A stretch of 64,000 nucleotides of DNA, taken from the NCBI RefSeq assembly GCF_032884065.1, contig NC_088872.1, positions 31,502,977-31,566,976 on the forward strand. Reading direction: 5' to 3'. A model generated the notes under the pieces. The model was not told where the DNA came from. It searched no databases and saw only the letters and a program-made list of their open reading frames with translations. This DNA comes from Artemia franciscana (Eukaryota > Arthropoda > Branchiopoda > Anostraca > Artemiidae). How positions within the stretch are numbered: the first letter of the stretch is position 1; each line of letters starts with the position of its first letter. Position numbers and translations under genes: made by a program. Positions 45,076 through 58,384 of the stretch are shown here, in pieces.

Positions 45076-46329
45076 TAATTAATTTTTTTAATTTGATTGC
45101 ATTAATAATATTTGATAAAATTTGATAATAGCTTTTGTATTTGCATATGGTGTAATCGAAAGTTTTTTAGATTTTTTTCTTATTAACAAATGTAGCTCTT
45201 TACTTACATTTGTCACTACAAGCTGTTGGATTCAAGGCTCTCTTGAATATGAAGGAGAGCTACTTCTCCCTTCTTCAACTCCTTTTTTTTTACATTTAAC
45301 TTTAGTATTCGTAAAACAATGCTTCGAGAATGGTAGTCCTCTCTGAAAAAATACACCCTCCGAATGTTTACTACGAGGATTGAAATTTGAAAATAAAAAT
45401 AAAATATTTATAGGGTTATCGTTTCCACGATATTCAAGGCGACTTTTCAAACAAACCAAGTTCTATAGTAGTGTTCCCCTATGGACGCCAGAAGAGGGCA
45501 GTTCCCTTCCCCCTCACGAGAAACAAGAAGACGTTAGACGTTGCATATAAATAGGAAAGGCGAAAACAAAAGTCCTAGTAGCAATTGCACCCCCTCTCCC
45601 AAAATTATTCTGGCGATCCTCATGATGCATCTTCCCTACTTTTCTACCTCAGAACTGATAGGTATGTGGATGAAGTTCATGCTACATAGAAAAGATTGTA
45701 GCTATGGGAGGGGTTCTATCACCTCAGGCACCAATATTAAAGGTGTGGGACAAAAATACTCTCGGGAATCAAAGAGGGATTTGATACTAATTTCTACTAA
45801 GAATAAAATTTTTATGTTCAAAAGAAAAGATTTCTCTGCAATTAGAGGTGAGCGATCAACCCGCAATACCCTTTTTGGGACTTAGTTCAAATGAATGGAG
45901 ATCAGATACTAACTCTAGCTTTCAAGTCCCCTCCCCAGACCTTTTTTTATATTTATCTGAATGCTCATGGAGACTTAGAGGATTGGTGCACTAAAAAACG
46001 CTTTTTGAGGTACATCACTGTACATGTCACCATGAAACATCAAGTGAATCAACTTATTTAAATAAAGTTTTAAAATAAGTGTCTGTAATAACAGTTTATC
46101 CTGTGTAGACTACGTGACTTTTTTTAGGAACGAATGTGCCACCGCGTGGCATTACTTCTTCTAAATCCGGAAGGCTCTATGTATGGTTTTTCTACATTTT
46201 TTAAATCGATAGACAATCTTAGAACTTTTTATTGATAGCAAATTGGTCCTGTTGGGGCAAAATATTGGTTTGGTGGCAAAAAATGGCGGGAAGTGCTAAT
46301 TTTTCCTGGCACATCAATTTGGTATCTTT
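45076..46329. other. No gene recognised
   Basis: The 114-codon frame at 45541-45885 has no known domain and a composition like the surrounding noncoding sequence. Confidence 0.4.
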
Positions 46330-46560
46330 GGCAACTAGAACGTTTAATTTCCGTTCGAATAAGCACTCTCGTGATTTTCTAGGACCATTGGTGTGATACC
46401 ATCACCCTTCGGAAAAAAGAACAAATCATTAAACACGCATTAGTGATTTTTCTTCTGGGAAAAAAGGCAGAATTCCACGTTTTTGTAGATAAGAACTTGA
46501 AACTCCCGCAGTGGGGTTCTCCGAGATAATGAAATTAATGGTGTAAATCTCATCAATATT
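46330..46560 (+). repeat. Dispersed repeat family R1, copy 3 (partial)
   Basis: aactagaacgtttaatttccgttcgaat, ctaggaccattggtgtgatacca, acacgcattagtgatttttcttctgg, aattccacgtttttgtagat and ggttctccgaga follow the block order of the R1 copies at 6890 and 22125. Confidence 0.7.
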
Positions 46561-46789
46561 GCATGCCTTTTTTTTGGGGGGGGGGGCTCAAGTTATCCAG
46601 TGACGCTCCCATAGATGCCACCTTTTCAATTGAAAAAAAATTGCAGATATATCCGAATCGACCTGATGTGTAGCAAATATCCACTTGTTTTTTGTTTCTT
46701 TTTTTGCTTTCAAGAAGACCTAGCCTACATGTCTGAAATAGTAACAAACATGGGAATTAAATGAATTTTGTAAATAATAAAATAAACAA

Positions 46790-49700
46790 GAGCTAAGAGC
46801 TCATATGGCACTTGTGACAAGGTCGGAAGAGCCAAGAGTTCATATGGTATGAACTCTAGCAAAATTCTAAGAATCAATAGATTGCTTTAAAAGGAAAATC
46901 AGAGGCTTAATGCCGGTCGGGATTAAAAATAAGAGCTCTGAGTCACGAGGTCCTTCTAAATATCAAAATTCATTAAAGATCCGATCACCCACTCGCAAGT
47001 TAAAAATACCTCAATTTTTCTAATTTTTCCTCTCGCTTCAGCCCCCCAGATGTTCGATTCGGGGAAAGCAACTTTATCAAGTCAATTTGTACAGCTCCTT
47101 GACACGCCTACCAATTTTCATCGTCCTAGCACTTCCAGAAGCACCAAACTCACCAAAGCACTGAACCCCAACCTCTAAATCCCCCAAAGAGAGCGGATCC
47201 AGTCCGGTTACGTCAGTCACGTATCTACGACATTTATAAGCATTTTCCAAGATTTATGGTTTGCCCCTCCAGCTCCCCAAATGTAAACAGATCTGGTCGG
47301 GATTTGAAATAAGAGCTCTGAGACATGAGTTCCTTCTAAATATCAAATTTCATTAAGGTCCGGTCACCCGTTCTTAAGTTAAAAATACCTCAATTTTTCT
47401 AACTTTTCCAAATTAACAACCCCCAGCTCCCCCAAAGAGAACGGATCCGTACCAGTTATGTCAATCTCTAATCTATAACTTGTGCTTATTCTTCCCATCA
47501 AGTAAATCCCGATATCTCCCCTCTACGCGTTTTCCAAGATTTCCAGTTTCCAAGATTTCTGTTTCCCCCCTCCAGCCCTCTATGTCCCCGGATCCGATTC
47601 GAATTGAAAATGGAGCATCTGAGACATAAGATTCTTCTATATATCAAGTTTCATTGAGATCCGATCACCCATTCGTAAGAAACCTCGGTTTCACGTTTTC
47701 CAAGAATTCCGGCTTCCCCCTCCAACTCCCTTCAATGTCACCGGATCTGGTCGGGATTTAAAACAAGAGTTTTAAAGCACAAGATCCTTCTAGATAAAAA
47801 ATTTCATTAAGATCTGATCGCCCGTTCGTAAGTTACAAATATCTAATTTTTCCGAATTACTCCCCCTCCCAAAAAAAGATACTCCACCAAAGAGAGCGGA
47901 TCCAGCCCGGTTGTGTCAGCCACCTATCTTGGACTTGTGCTTATTCTTTCCAACAAGTTTCATCCTGATCTCTCCGCTTTAAGCGTTTTCCAAGATTTTC
48001 GGTCCCCCTCCTAATTACACTGGAACCGGTCGGGGTAAAAAATAAGAGATCTAAGTTTCGAGGTCCTTCTAAATATGAAATTTCATTAAGATATGATCAC
48101 TCTTTCGCAAGTTAAAAATACCTAATTTTTTCTCATTTTTAGAATTAACCCCCCCCCCCCCAACTCCCCCAAAGAGAGCAGATTCGTTCCGGTTATGTCA
48201 ATCACGTATCTAGAACTTGTGCTTATTTTTCCCACCAAGTTTCATCCCGATCCCCCTCTCTAAGCATTTTCCAAGAGTTTAGGCCACCCTCAACATTCCC
48301 TTCACCGGACAAGGTTGAAATTTAATATAAGAGCTCTGAGACATGATATCCTTCCAAACATCAAATTTCATTAAGATCCGGTTACTCCTTCGTAAGTTAA
48401 AAATACCTCCTTTTTCTAATTTTTTAGAATTAACCCTCCCCCTCCCCTCTCCCCCATAGAGAGCGGATCCTTTCCGGTTATGTCAATCACGTATCTAGGA
48501 CGTGTGCTTATTTTTCCCACCAGGTTTCATCCCGATCCCTTCACTCAAAGCGTTTTCCAAGATTTTAGGCTCCCCCTCAATTCCCCCCAATGTCACCGGA
48601 TCCAGTCGGAATTTAAACTAAGAGCTCTGAGACACGATATTCTTCCAAACCTCAAATTTCATTAAGATCTGATCATTCCTTTGTAAGTTAAAAATATCTG
48701 ATTTTTCTAATTTTTCAGAATTAACTCTCCCCCCCCACTCCCCCAAAGAGAGCGAATCCGTCCCGGCTATGTCAATCACGTATCTAGGACTTGTACTTAT
48801 TTTTCCCACCAAGTCTCACCCCGATCCCTCCACTCTAAGCGTTTTCCAAGATTTTACGTTCCCCCCTCAATTCCCCCCAATGTCACTGGTATCCTTATGA
48901 GACCCCTCTGAGACACGATATCCTTCCAAACTCTGAGACACGATATCCTTCCAAACCTCAAATTTCATTAAGATCTGATCACTCCTTCGTAAGTTAAAAA
49001 TATCTCATTTTCCTAATTTTTCAGAATTAACCCTCCCCCCCACTTCCCCAAAGAGAACGGATCCGTCCCGGTTATGTCAGTCACGTATCTAGGATTTGTG
49101 CTTATTTTTCCCACCAAGTTTCATCCCGATCCCTCCACTCTAAGCGTTTTCCAAGATTTTAGGTTCCCCCCTCAATTCCCCCCAATGTCACCGGATCCAG
49201 TCGGAATTTAAAATAAGAGCTCTGAGACACGATATCCTTCCAAATTTCAAATTTCATTAAGATCCGATCAATCCTTAGTAAGTTAAAATATCTAATTTTT
49301 CTAATTTTTCAGAATTAACCCTCCTCCCCCCTACTCCCCCAAAGAGAGCGAATTCGTCCCGGCTATTTCAATCACGTATATAGGACTTGTGCTTATTTTT
49401 CCCACCAAGTTTCATCCTCGACTATAAGCGTTACCCTCCATATAAGCGATACCCCTCCACTATAAGCGTTTTCCAAGATTTTAGGTTCCCCCCTCAATCC
49501 CCCCCAATGTCACCGGATCCAGTTGGAATTTAAAATAAGACCTCTGAGACACGATATCCTTCCAAACTTTAAATTTCATTAAGATCCGATCACTCCTTCA
49601 TAAGTTAAAAATACCTCATTTTTTCTAAATTTTGAAAAATTAACCCTCCTCCCCAGCTCCCCAAACAGACCAGATCCGTTCCGGTTATGTCAATAAACGT

Positions 49701-50140
49701 ATATAGGACTTCTGTTTATTTTTCCCACCAAGTTTCATCCAAATCCCTCCACTCTAAGCGTTTTCCAAGATTTTAGGTTCCCCTTCCAACTCCCCCCAAT
49801 GTCACCGGATCTGGTCGGGATTTAAAATGAGAGTTCTGAGGCACGATATCCTTCCAAGCATGAAATCTCATCAAGATCCCATCACCCGTTCGTAAGTTAA
49901 AAATACTTCATTTTTTCTATATTTTCCAAATTAACCGGCCCCCACTCCTCCCAGATGGTCAAATCGGAAAAACGACTATTTCTAATTTAATCTGGTCCGG
50001 TCCCTGATATGCCTGCCAAGTTTCATCGTCCTAGCTTGCCTGGAAGTGCCTGAAGTAGCAAAACAGGGACATACAGACAGACAGACCGACAGAATTTGCG
50101 ATCGCTATATGTTACTTGGTTAATACCAAATGCCATGAAA
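46790..50140. mobile_element. Helentron-like non-autonomous element with tandem-repeat core, copy 1
   Basis: The left end (aagagctaagagctcatatggcacttgtgac) and right end (a gacagacagacagaccgacag microsatellite, a short hairpin near 50113-50132, and tgccatgaaaa) are shared with 52207-54409. Left TATGGCACTTG (46804-46814) is the inverse of the right-end word. Between them lie about nine diverged units of roughly 290 bp. Terminal hairpin, subterminal inverted repeats, a microsatellite and core tandem repeats together are the hallmark of Helentron-derived non-autonomous elements (HINE/DINE-like). No Rep/helicase is encoded. Superfamily is inference. Confidence 0.65.
47160..49960. repeat. ~290-bp tandem array, about nine diverged units
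   Basis: Each unit has aaagagagcggatcc, gttatgtcaatcacgtat, ggacttgtgcttatt, cccaccaagtttcatcc, aagcgttttccaagatttt, aatgtcaccggatcc, taagagctctgagac, aaatttcattaagatcc and ttcgtaagttaaaaata, with a C-run linker. Successive ggatcc-type anchors fall near 47195, 47443, 47898, 48181, 48465, 48754, 49059, 49350 and 49672. Spacing is about 285-320 bp, with one short and one long interval. Open frames here are incidental. Confidence 0.93.
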
Positions 50141-52206
50141 ATTAAAATGTATCTAGAATGGAACTTTAAGTCCGAGTTCATTTGGTTCAGACGTAATTAA
50201 AAAAAAGATACCACAATGCATGAAAATATGATCCTTTTATAAAATATACACAGACTTTTTATTGAAACAGCAAATATAAGAGATATTTTCTGCTTTTCCA
50301 GCCACGTTTCGTTGTCGTTCTTTTAGTCAAAGGCAATAGAGTTTCTAGGGAGAGGTAAAGATTGCTTCAAAATCCCATTTTAACTCCTTTTAGTAGGAAT
50401 TCGTTTTATACATTTTCCCCGTTGACCTCTCCCAAATGACCTTTCTGACAAAATGGTACGAGTTCATCATTGAAATACAGATCTTATAAAACAAAATAAA
50501 AGTACCAACAAGGATAAATTGACAAAAAATTTATTAAACAAACAAAAAGAGAAACACGTAGATATAATTTAAGGACCTCATACGGAGAAGCTTGCGAAAA
50601 GTTTTCGAAACTTGTATTGATTTTACATCTTGTGTTGTTCGTACCTAAATTTGACATGCGTTTAGGGTTCCTAAGCCTAATAATTGTCGGAATTTTCTTT
50701 TATGAAGCTTTTGGACTAACAGAGAGGAAGGCCGTTTCCGGTTGGGCTTAAATGTTCTTCACCGGATGCATAGGCACTCATTATTATGACATGGTGTATT
50801 TTTGGTCATTGGATTTCTCGCCAGGTATAAACGATACTAGCCAATCTCTTCCACGGCAGGATTTGTGTAAACATTAAAGAAAACTTCCAGGTAAAATTTA
50901 AATAGTTTTTATGTGCTATAAATACCTTTTGACAACTTCAATCAAGGTTTATGGAACACAATTAATAACACAATAAACGGTCTGCCAATTAATGACGCAA
51001 ATAAATTATTTCAAAAGAAAGAACGAGGAGGATCTCACGCAAAGTTCAATAGTGGCAACCTTGTCAAGGGCTAGCTTACCTTCCTCACTCATGGTCAAAC
51101 TGAAGAATTATTATTTTCTGAAAAAAGTGGTGCAGTGAACAGATATTATTCATTTTGACATGTAAGCTTTTTTAAGTGTTTTTATCTGGTATAGCCTATG
51201 CAAAACCCAACCTACAAGAAGGAGTTTTTCAGGTGTTAAAATCCCAGAATGTGAAAAATAGATTTTTTTTTTGTATATAGAATGTATATTTTATAGTGTT
51301 TCAATGGCTAAGAAAGACGTGACCAAGGCTAAAAAGGGAAAATCGTGGGTACGACCTATCTTTTGAATACCCCATTTTTCTCCTATAGGCTACATTTAGC
51401 TTGACGGGGTTCGGGCAGGTGGCCGGATTAGATGAAGTGAAGCTTTTTTGGCAACTAATATTTCCACAAGAGTAGGACAGTCTTTAGGGTGTTCAATAGT
51501 GCATTTAGTAAGTCGGTTACGCATTGTTATCTATAGCATTAATTAAAAACGTTTTTGAGAAAAACATTTATCAAAGATATTGAAATCAAATAAGAGGAGA
51601 GATGAAGTCTCGAAGTAATCCAAATTTAAAACGAAAATAAGCCATTATAAGGAAATAAATGAAACCAAAAACGAACAGAAACTAAAAGAAATGATGACAT
51701 CAAACATAAAGATAACAGAAACTGCTATAGATAAATAAATAAATCCCAAAAGAACTATAAATTCAAATGAATGGAAGTTACCACAAACAAGATTAAGGCT
51801 GCTACCCCCTTAAAGCTTCGAAAGACCATAGTGTCACTTTCACTTTACTGAAAATAAAATGTGTTTTTAAAATGATCAGTTTTTTAAATTTATTTTGATA
51901 AATGCCGTCAAGGTAAGGAGAGACTTCCAGGAATAAATATTATTTCATAAAAAAAAATTAGTCCACTTTCATCAGTTCTTTCCAGTTATCTGGATTATGA
52001 TGGGGATTTTCTCCTTTTTTTATGTTTAGACATGAGGACATACCCACTATCCACCATCTGGCGTATATCTCATAACACCATTTGTGCCTCACAGTTCAGC
52101 GACACTTGGTGCAGTTTCAGCCAGATGTGGCACACTTCTGCCATGCTTGGCACGCACAACCTGGAGCATGTGATTTCTGAAAGTGGTCGCCCCCTCGTTT
52201 TTACAA
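50141..52206. other. No gene recognised between the two array elements
   Basis: AT-rich sequence without supported genes. 51640-51730 (aaaaacgaacagaaactaaaag) resembles family M3 words. 52118-52150 repeats a block seen near 32298. Confidence 0.4.
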
Positions 52207-54409
52207 ATAAAAAGAGCTAAAAGCTCATATGGCACTTGTGACGAGGCGAGAAGAGCTAAGAGTCAAAAGATCATATGGTATGAACTCTAACAAAATTCTA
52301 TGAATCAAAAGATTGATTTAAAAAGGAAAATAAGAGGCGTAATGCCGGTCAGGATTTAAAATAAGAGCTCTGAGTCACGATGTCCTTCTAAATATCAAAA
52401 TTAATTAAGATCCGATCACCCACTCGTAAGTTATAAATACCTAATTTTTTCTAATTTTTCCTCTCCCTTTAGCCCCTTAGATGGTCGAATCTGGGAAAAC
52501 GACTTTATGAAGTCAACTTGTGCAGCTCCCTGACACGCCTACCAATTTTCATCGTCCTAGCACGTCCAGAAGCACCAAACTCGCCAAATCACTGAACCCC
52601 TCCCCCCAACTCCTCCAAAGAGAGCGAATCCGGTACGATTCTGCCAATCACGTATCAAGGACATTTGTTTATTCTATCCACCAAGCTTCATCCCGATTCC
52701 TCTACTCCAAGTGTTTTTCCAAGATTTCCCCCTCCAACTCCCCCCAATGTCAAAAGATCTGGTAGGGATTTGAAATAAGAGCTCTGAGACATGAATTCCT
52801 TCTAAAAATCAAATTTCATTAAGGTCCGATCATCTATTCGCAAGATAAAAATACCCCAATTTTCACGTTTTCCAAGAATTCCGGTTTCCCCCTCCAACTC
52901 CCCCCAGTGTCACAGGATCTCGTCTGAATTTAAAATTAGAACTTTAAAGCACAAGATCCTTCTAAATATCAAATTTCATTAAGATCTGGTCACCCTTTCG
53001 TAAGTTACAAATACCTCAATTTTCAAAATTACACCCCCCCCCCCCAATTCCACCAAAGAGAGCAGATCCAGTCCGGTTATGTCAGTCACGTATCTTAGAC
53101 AAGTTTCTATTCTTCCCATCCAGTTTCATCCTGATCTCACCGCTTTGAAAATTTTCTAAGATTTCTGGTCCCCCCCAACTGCCCCCCCCCCAATTACGCT
53201 TGATCCAGTTGAGATTTAAAACAAGAGATCTGAGTCACGAGGTCCTTCTAAATATGAAGTTTCATGAAGATCCGATCACTCCTTCGTAAGTTAAAAATAC
53301 GTAATTTTTTCTTATTTTTCAGAATTAACCCCCCCCCCCAATAGAGCGGATCCGTTCTAATTATGTAAATCACGTATGTAAGACTTCTGCTTATTTTTCA
53401 CACCACTTTTCATCCCGATCCCTCCAATCTAAGCGTTTTCCATGATTTTAGGTTCCCCACCCCAAACTTCCCTCAATGTCACCGGATCCGGTCAGGATTT
53501 GAAATAAGAGCTTTGAGACACGATATCCTTCTAAATATCAAATTTCATGGAGATCCGATCACCCGTTCGTAAGTTAAAAATACCTCATTTTTTCTAATTT
53601 TTCAGAATTAACCCCTCCCCCGACTAGCCCAAAGAGAGCGGATCCGTTCCGGTTAGGTCAATCATGTATCTAGGACTTGTGTTTATTTTTCCCATCAAGT
53701 TTCATCCCGATCCCTCCACTCTAAGTGTTTTCCAAGTTTTAGGTTCCCCCTCCCAAATCCCTCCAATATCACCAGATCCGGTCGGATTTAAAATAAGAGC
53801 TTTAAGACACGATATCCTTCTAAACATCAAATTTCATTGAGATCCGATCACCCGTTCGTAAGTTTAAAATACCTCATTTTTTCTAATTTTTCAGAATTAC
53901 CCCCCCCCCCCCCCAACTACCCCATAGAGAGCGGATCCGTTCCGATTATGTCAATCATGTATCTGGGACTTATGCATATTTTTCCCATCAAGTTTCATCC
54001 CGATCCCTCCACTCTAAGTGTTTTCCAAGATTTTAGGCTCCCCCCTCCAACTCCCCCCAATGTCATCAGATCCGGTCGGGATTTAAAATAAGAGCTCTGA
54101 GACACAATATCCTTCCAAAAATCAAATTTCATTAAGATCCCATCACCCGTTCGTAAGTTAAAAATACTTCATTTTTTCTATTTTTCAGAATTAACGGGCC
54201 CCCACTCCCCCCAGATGGTCAAATCGGGAAAACGACTATTTCTAATTTAATCTGGTCCGGTCCCTGATACGCTTGCCAAATTTCATCGTCCTAGCTTACC
54301 TGGAAGTGCCTAAAGTAGCAAAACCGGGACCGACAGACAGACAGACCGACAGATCGACAGAATTTGCGATTGCTATATGTCACTTGGTTAATACAAAGTG
54401 CCATAAAAA
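52207..54409. mobile_element. Helentron-like non-autonomous element with tandem-repeat core, copy 2
   Basis: Same left leader (aagagctaaaagctcatatggcacttgtgac, then gaactctaacaaaattctatgaatc) and same right end (gacagacagaccgacagatcgacag, hairpin cacttggttaatacaaagtg at 54381-54400, ccataaaaa) as copy 1, in the same orientation. It holds fewer core units, so it is 2.2 kb instead of 3.35 kb. Each copy has a different single mismatch in the terminal hairpin; both derive from a perfect CACTTGG/CCAAGTG stem. Confidence 0.65.
52600..54190. repeat. ~290-bp tandem array, about six diverged units
   Basis: Same unit as 47160-49960. Anchors (ggatcc or variants after aaagagagc) fall near 52625, 53065, 53348, 53640 and 53935. 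C-run linkers vary from 8 to 14 C. Confidence 0.92.
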
Positions 54410-56165
54410 CCACATAGTTCAAAATACGAGTCGTTTTCTACAAAACGCAGATGACACTCAAGCCGTTTAGAGGGTTTGAGGGAGAGACCGAAGCATCTTT
54501 CCAGGGTTTTATGAATTGTCAGAACCATTCAAAATGTCATTGAGGTCATATTTGACCAACATTTTTATAATTCCGATAATATAAGAATTTTATTACCCCA
54601 GTTCAAAAAGGGTTATAAATGTTGTGAAAAGTCAATATTTAATATCCCAAGATCGGTTTGAGTTATCGAATTGAAATATTCGGGGGGATGATGGAGGGGG
54701 ATTTCAAACTAAATTCATAAACTGTTTTGAGCTCAAGCATTGAAGAGAAAGTAAACAGAAAAATAAAATCCTAAAAGATGAATAAATGAAGTCTTTGAGG
54801 GACATCCAAAGCTAGTCCTTGATGCAAATGTCATTTATTTTTTATTCTGAATATTTTGATTTTTCCTCTAGAATTAAACCCTCGCCCCCAAAAACAAAAC
54901 AAATTTAATGTTTCGAATTATGTTCATTTCATTGGAAGATTTCTTATTTTCTATTTAATTACTAATTCTGTAACATTTTTCAACTTCAAGACCTAGCGTT
55001 CATATTTTTACTTTGAAAAAAAAATGTCGTCTTCTATACAAGAAAAAAGAAAAATAACAGAGCACAAAATTAGCAAACTGGAGAATAGCAGAATAGCTTT
55101 TATATATATAAGTTTATTTATAAATTATAATTTCAATAGTGAAAATTTCATTGGACTTCCCCAAATGTGTTCGTAGGCAAGGACTTACAGGCACACCCTT
55201 TCGCTAACCCATCAGAAACAACCCCTGCAAATAAAGAAGTACGCTTTATATTAAAAAAAAACCGAATTTCAAGAAGCAAGGGTTTTTTTATTTTTACTTT
55301 ATTTACTTTTTTCTAGAGAAGCAAAAGTTTTTCCAAAAGCTTAGTGAGGAGGGGGGGATTTGCCCGGAACTTTTTTAAACTAACATTATCCAGCTGCGCG
55401 CAGTGGCGGCCAGACTAAAACACTTATATTTGTGAATCCCTTTCTGTTCATGAACAATTTGTATTTATTTGTGTAATCCTGCGGAAAAGTTTGTTTACCT
55501 AGTTTGTTGCTTTTTGAGCTTTTTTTCAAAACCTGTTTTGTATCACCTGTAGCTGATGCATAAACAGTTTGTGCTAACATGGAAAGGATTTCTTTTTCAA
55601 CAATGGACTGCGTCACTTTTGGGCGCCGTCAGATAAACAGACGAGTTTCATGGCGACTTACACTCCTAAGGGAACTTGGAATAGAAAGTTAGTAGACTTC
55701 TTCACAGCCGTCTTCTTTTATCCTTTTTATTTGATTTTCTGGTAGAATCAAGCCAATCGTATAACCGAAAGCTATTTGAAAGAAAAATTTTATAAAATGA
55801 GTGTCCACTTTGTTTCTTCTGATAATGAGGATCATCAAAATATAAAGTCTTTGATTTTTACTTGTTTTAATTTCTGTTATTACCTAGAAATCGCTTTATT
55901 CAAAAAAAAAATATAGAGGTTTTTTAACCACGAAAAAAAAATAATCTGAAAATCTGAAAATATATTTTTGGAGCTTAGAACATTTAGTGCCTAAATTATC
56001 CTCGAAATGAACGTTGTGATAGACTTCATGTCATGGGTCTTTCACTCGCATTATCTTTTATATTTCAAAAATTCGTTTTCAATCCTAAGGGCTGATTCCT
56101 GTGTATTGACATCTCCAAATTTTACTGAGTTTTAGAAAATAGGAAAAATAACCGAATCTGGGGAC
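54410..56165. other. No gene called; one possible exon fragment
   Basis: A 76-codon minus-strand frame at 55386-55616 (EKEILSMLAQTVYASATGDTKQ...) has protein-like composition, and an AG/GTAAAC word inside it could be a splice donor. I recognise no domain and no partner exon, so it stays a candidate only. The rest is AT-rich. Confidence 0.3.
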
Positions 56166-56324
56166 ACGACCATATCCTGGATTTTCTTGGGGGATGTCTT
56201 TGTTGTGGGAGGGGGGAGAGCTAAAAAATGAAACATTGTTTATATGCACTTTTGTTACGTATTTACGATTCGGATATTTTGAAGGGGGGTCAGACCCCTA
56301 GCCCCAGTCTCTGGACACGGCTTG
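56166..56324. mobile_element. TIR element family M2, short form, copy 2
   Basis: cacgaccatatcctggattttcttggggg at left and cagacccctagccccagtctctggacacggcttg at right. The interior tgcacttttgttacgtatttacgattcggat matches 32876-32908 closely. 159 bp. Confidence 0.75.
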
Positions 56325-58039
56325 ACTTTGGGCGTGGTTTGAGTTAGGAAGTGATGAGGTTCTGCTGAATAACATAGGTAGGCTATTAGAAATAAGGACC
56401 TCGTTTAGAGTCAATATTTCGGACATACGGTTGTGTCCCCCGTCCCTATCCTCCATCTGTGCTGGTATTTGAATTTTAATTCTTACACACATAGGGATAG
56501 GGAAATCCCATCGAAAAATTTTCATAGAAAGATGTAAAAAAAAATCGTGCAAATCTGCTGACCTTAATCATATATATGTTTTAAGCATCACATCCTGGCA
56601 ACATTATCACTAAAATTCCGAATTATGTCAATCTATCTATGCGCAGGCACATAATTCACAGTTTAGATGTTGCATGGGAGGGGGATAACCCTTTTTAGAT
56701 CTACAAATGTTGACGATTGTCTTCATAGTTTCGCATATTCTTTTCACATTTTTTTTTATTTTATTTATGTTTTGACGTGGCCCCTCTCACCCGAACTGCA
56801 AGACCCCCGAAAATAAATTCCTGCGTTTGTGCCTGCTAATGTTTATTAAATACATTATACAAAGCAACTTTGTTTTAGGTACATCCTCTGCAGAAACGTC
56901 GTAAGTGTAGTTGGATATTAAGCGTGAAAACTCCAAAGTCATGAATAGCCAATAGGCTGGGTATTAGTGGACAATGCGTAGCTGAAGAACACCTGCACAA
57001 GGTGAATAGTATTGACAGTCCATCTTTTGTTGTTAAATTACCGTTTGGATTTGTGTTCCACCCTTGCTGATTTAGATACTGAATAAAATGGAAGGATCTA
57101 ACACAACAAGACACAGAGTTGCCTTTTATGAAAGAAAAAGACACCCTCTGGTAAGGGGAGACGAGTAACAGGGAAACGGCATATAGCAGCGATTTCCTGC
57201 TATTCGAGTCGCGTACTCATCCGTTCCCACGGCTTCTAACCGGATGCAACAAGTCTTAATGACTGTTTAGAGATCCAAAAACTCTCTCGTTGATTTTGAC
57301 GAGGAATTTAAAATCTGTTTGCCAGTCGGCAGATGAATGAAATGCCTATTTTTCGTTCTAAACTGTGGGAAACGCAATAGATCCTTCCAACTTGAATGCC
57401 ATTGAATAAATCTTGACATTTTCCGGAGAATATAAAATACATTACATTCACATTTCTTTTCCCATGCAGAATTTTGAAGGTATGCATTTAAAATATAGAC
57501 TAAGTCATGAGACGTAGAAAAGATTAGTAAAAGCTCTTAGCTATAATGGTGTCTCAAAGAAATGAACAAGAAGCTAAATGAGTCATTAGAATCTAATACG
57601 GATTATAATCTATTTCACGTCCAAGTTGCAAGGTAAATAAAAAGGCACAATGACTTACGAGGTTATCATGTAGCGTATAAGCAATATCACTGAAATGGCA
57701 TAGGTTGTCAATTTGAAACATCCAGGGGGTGTTAGGGAGTCCTAAGTGGACACCAAATTTCGACTTGGGAGAAGGGGCAAAGGATGTTCTTTCTTCGATT
57801 TACCTAAGTGTTTTTGCACTATGAGCCCGTATGTGGGACCTACAATCTATTCACGGTTAAGTAGCGAAGTAAATCAAAGATACTGTGTCTTGCCAGGCGA
57901 TCAGTACGACACGTCTGCAATGTCCTAGTAACAGCTTCGAGCATCAAGTTTAAACGTTCAGGCGGTTTTAGGTTGGAGGGGGCAGAGGGGCTCTAAAGTA
58001 GCTGGTCCTCAATTCTATTATCTATTTATTGTATTTATT
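56325..58039. other. No gene recognised
   Basis: Short frames at 56298-56552 and 56875-57144 (both minus) have no known domain. 57940-57965 (gagcatcaagtttaaacg) is a partial copy of the tandem unit that starts at 58040. Confidence 0.4.
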
Positions 58040-58370
58040 CTCAGTGAAGTAGTAATCTCGACATGCGATCAAGTTTAAACGGCCTCGGAGGATAGAGTCG
58101 AAATTCTTAGAGGGTCTTGCGAGCCAAGTGTACCTCACGTTTTGACTTCGGAGGAGCAAAAGTAAATTTTAAGAAACCATGCATCCCAAAAATCGATTCT
58201 CATCTGTTCTTAGTGAAGTAGTAATTTCGACATGCGATCAAGTTTAAAAGGTTTCGGAGGATACAGTTGAAATTCCTAAAGGGTCTTGCGAGCCAAGCAT
58301 ACGTCACGTTTGGACTTTGGAGAAGGGGCAGAGGTAAATCTTAAGAAACCATGTATCCCAGAAATCAAGG
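58040..58370. repeat. 169-bp tandem duplication
   Basis: Units start with (c/t)agtgaagtagtaat at 58042 and 58211. They share tcgacatgcgatcaagtttaaa, cggaggata, gggtcttgcgagccaag and taagaaaccatg-(c/t)atccca. About 85-90% alike by eye. The second unit abuts the minisatellite at 58385. Confidence 0.85.
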
Positions 58371-58384
58371 GTTCTAGGCATTTA

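Noticed and set aside
48480..54091. Several short open frames in the tandem arrays
   Set aside because: The same frames recur or break from unit to unit without conservation of protein sequence.
47160..54190. CRISPR-like array
   Set aside because: Units are ~290 bp, diverged throughout and lack short constant repeats with unique spacers. The genome is eukaryotic.
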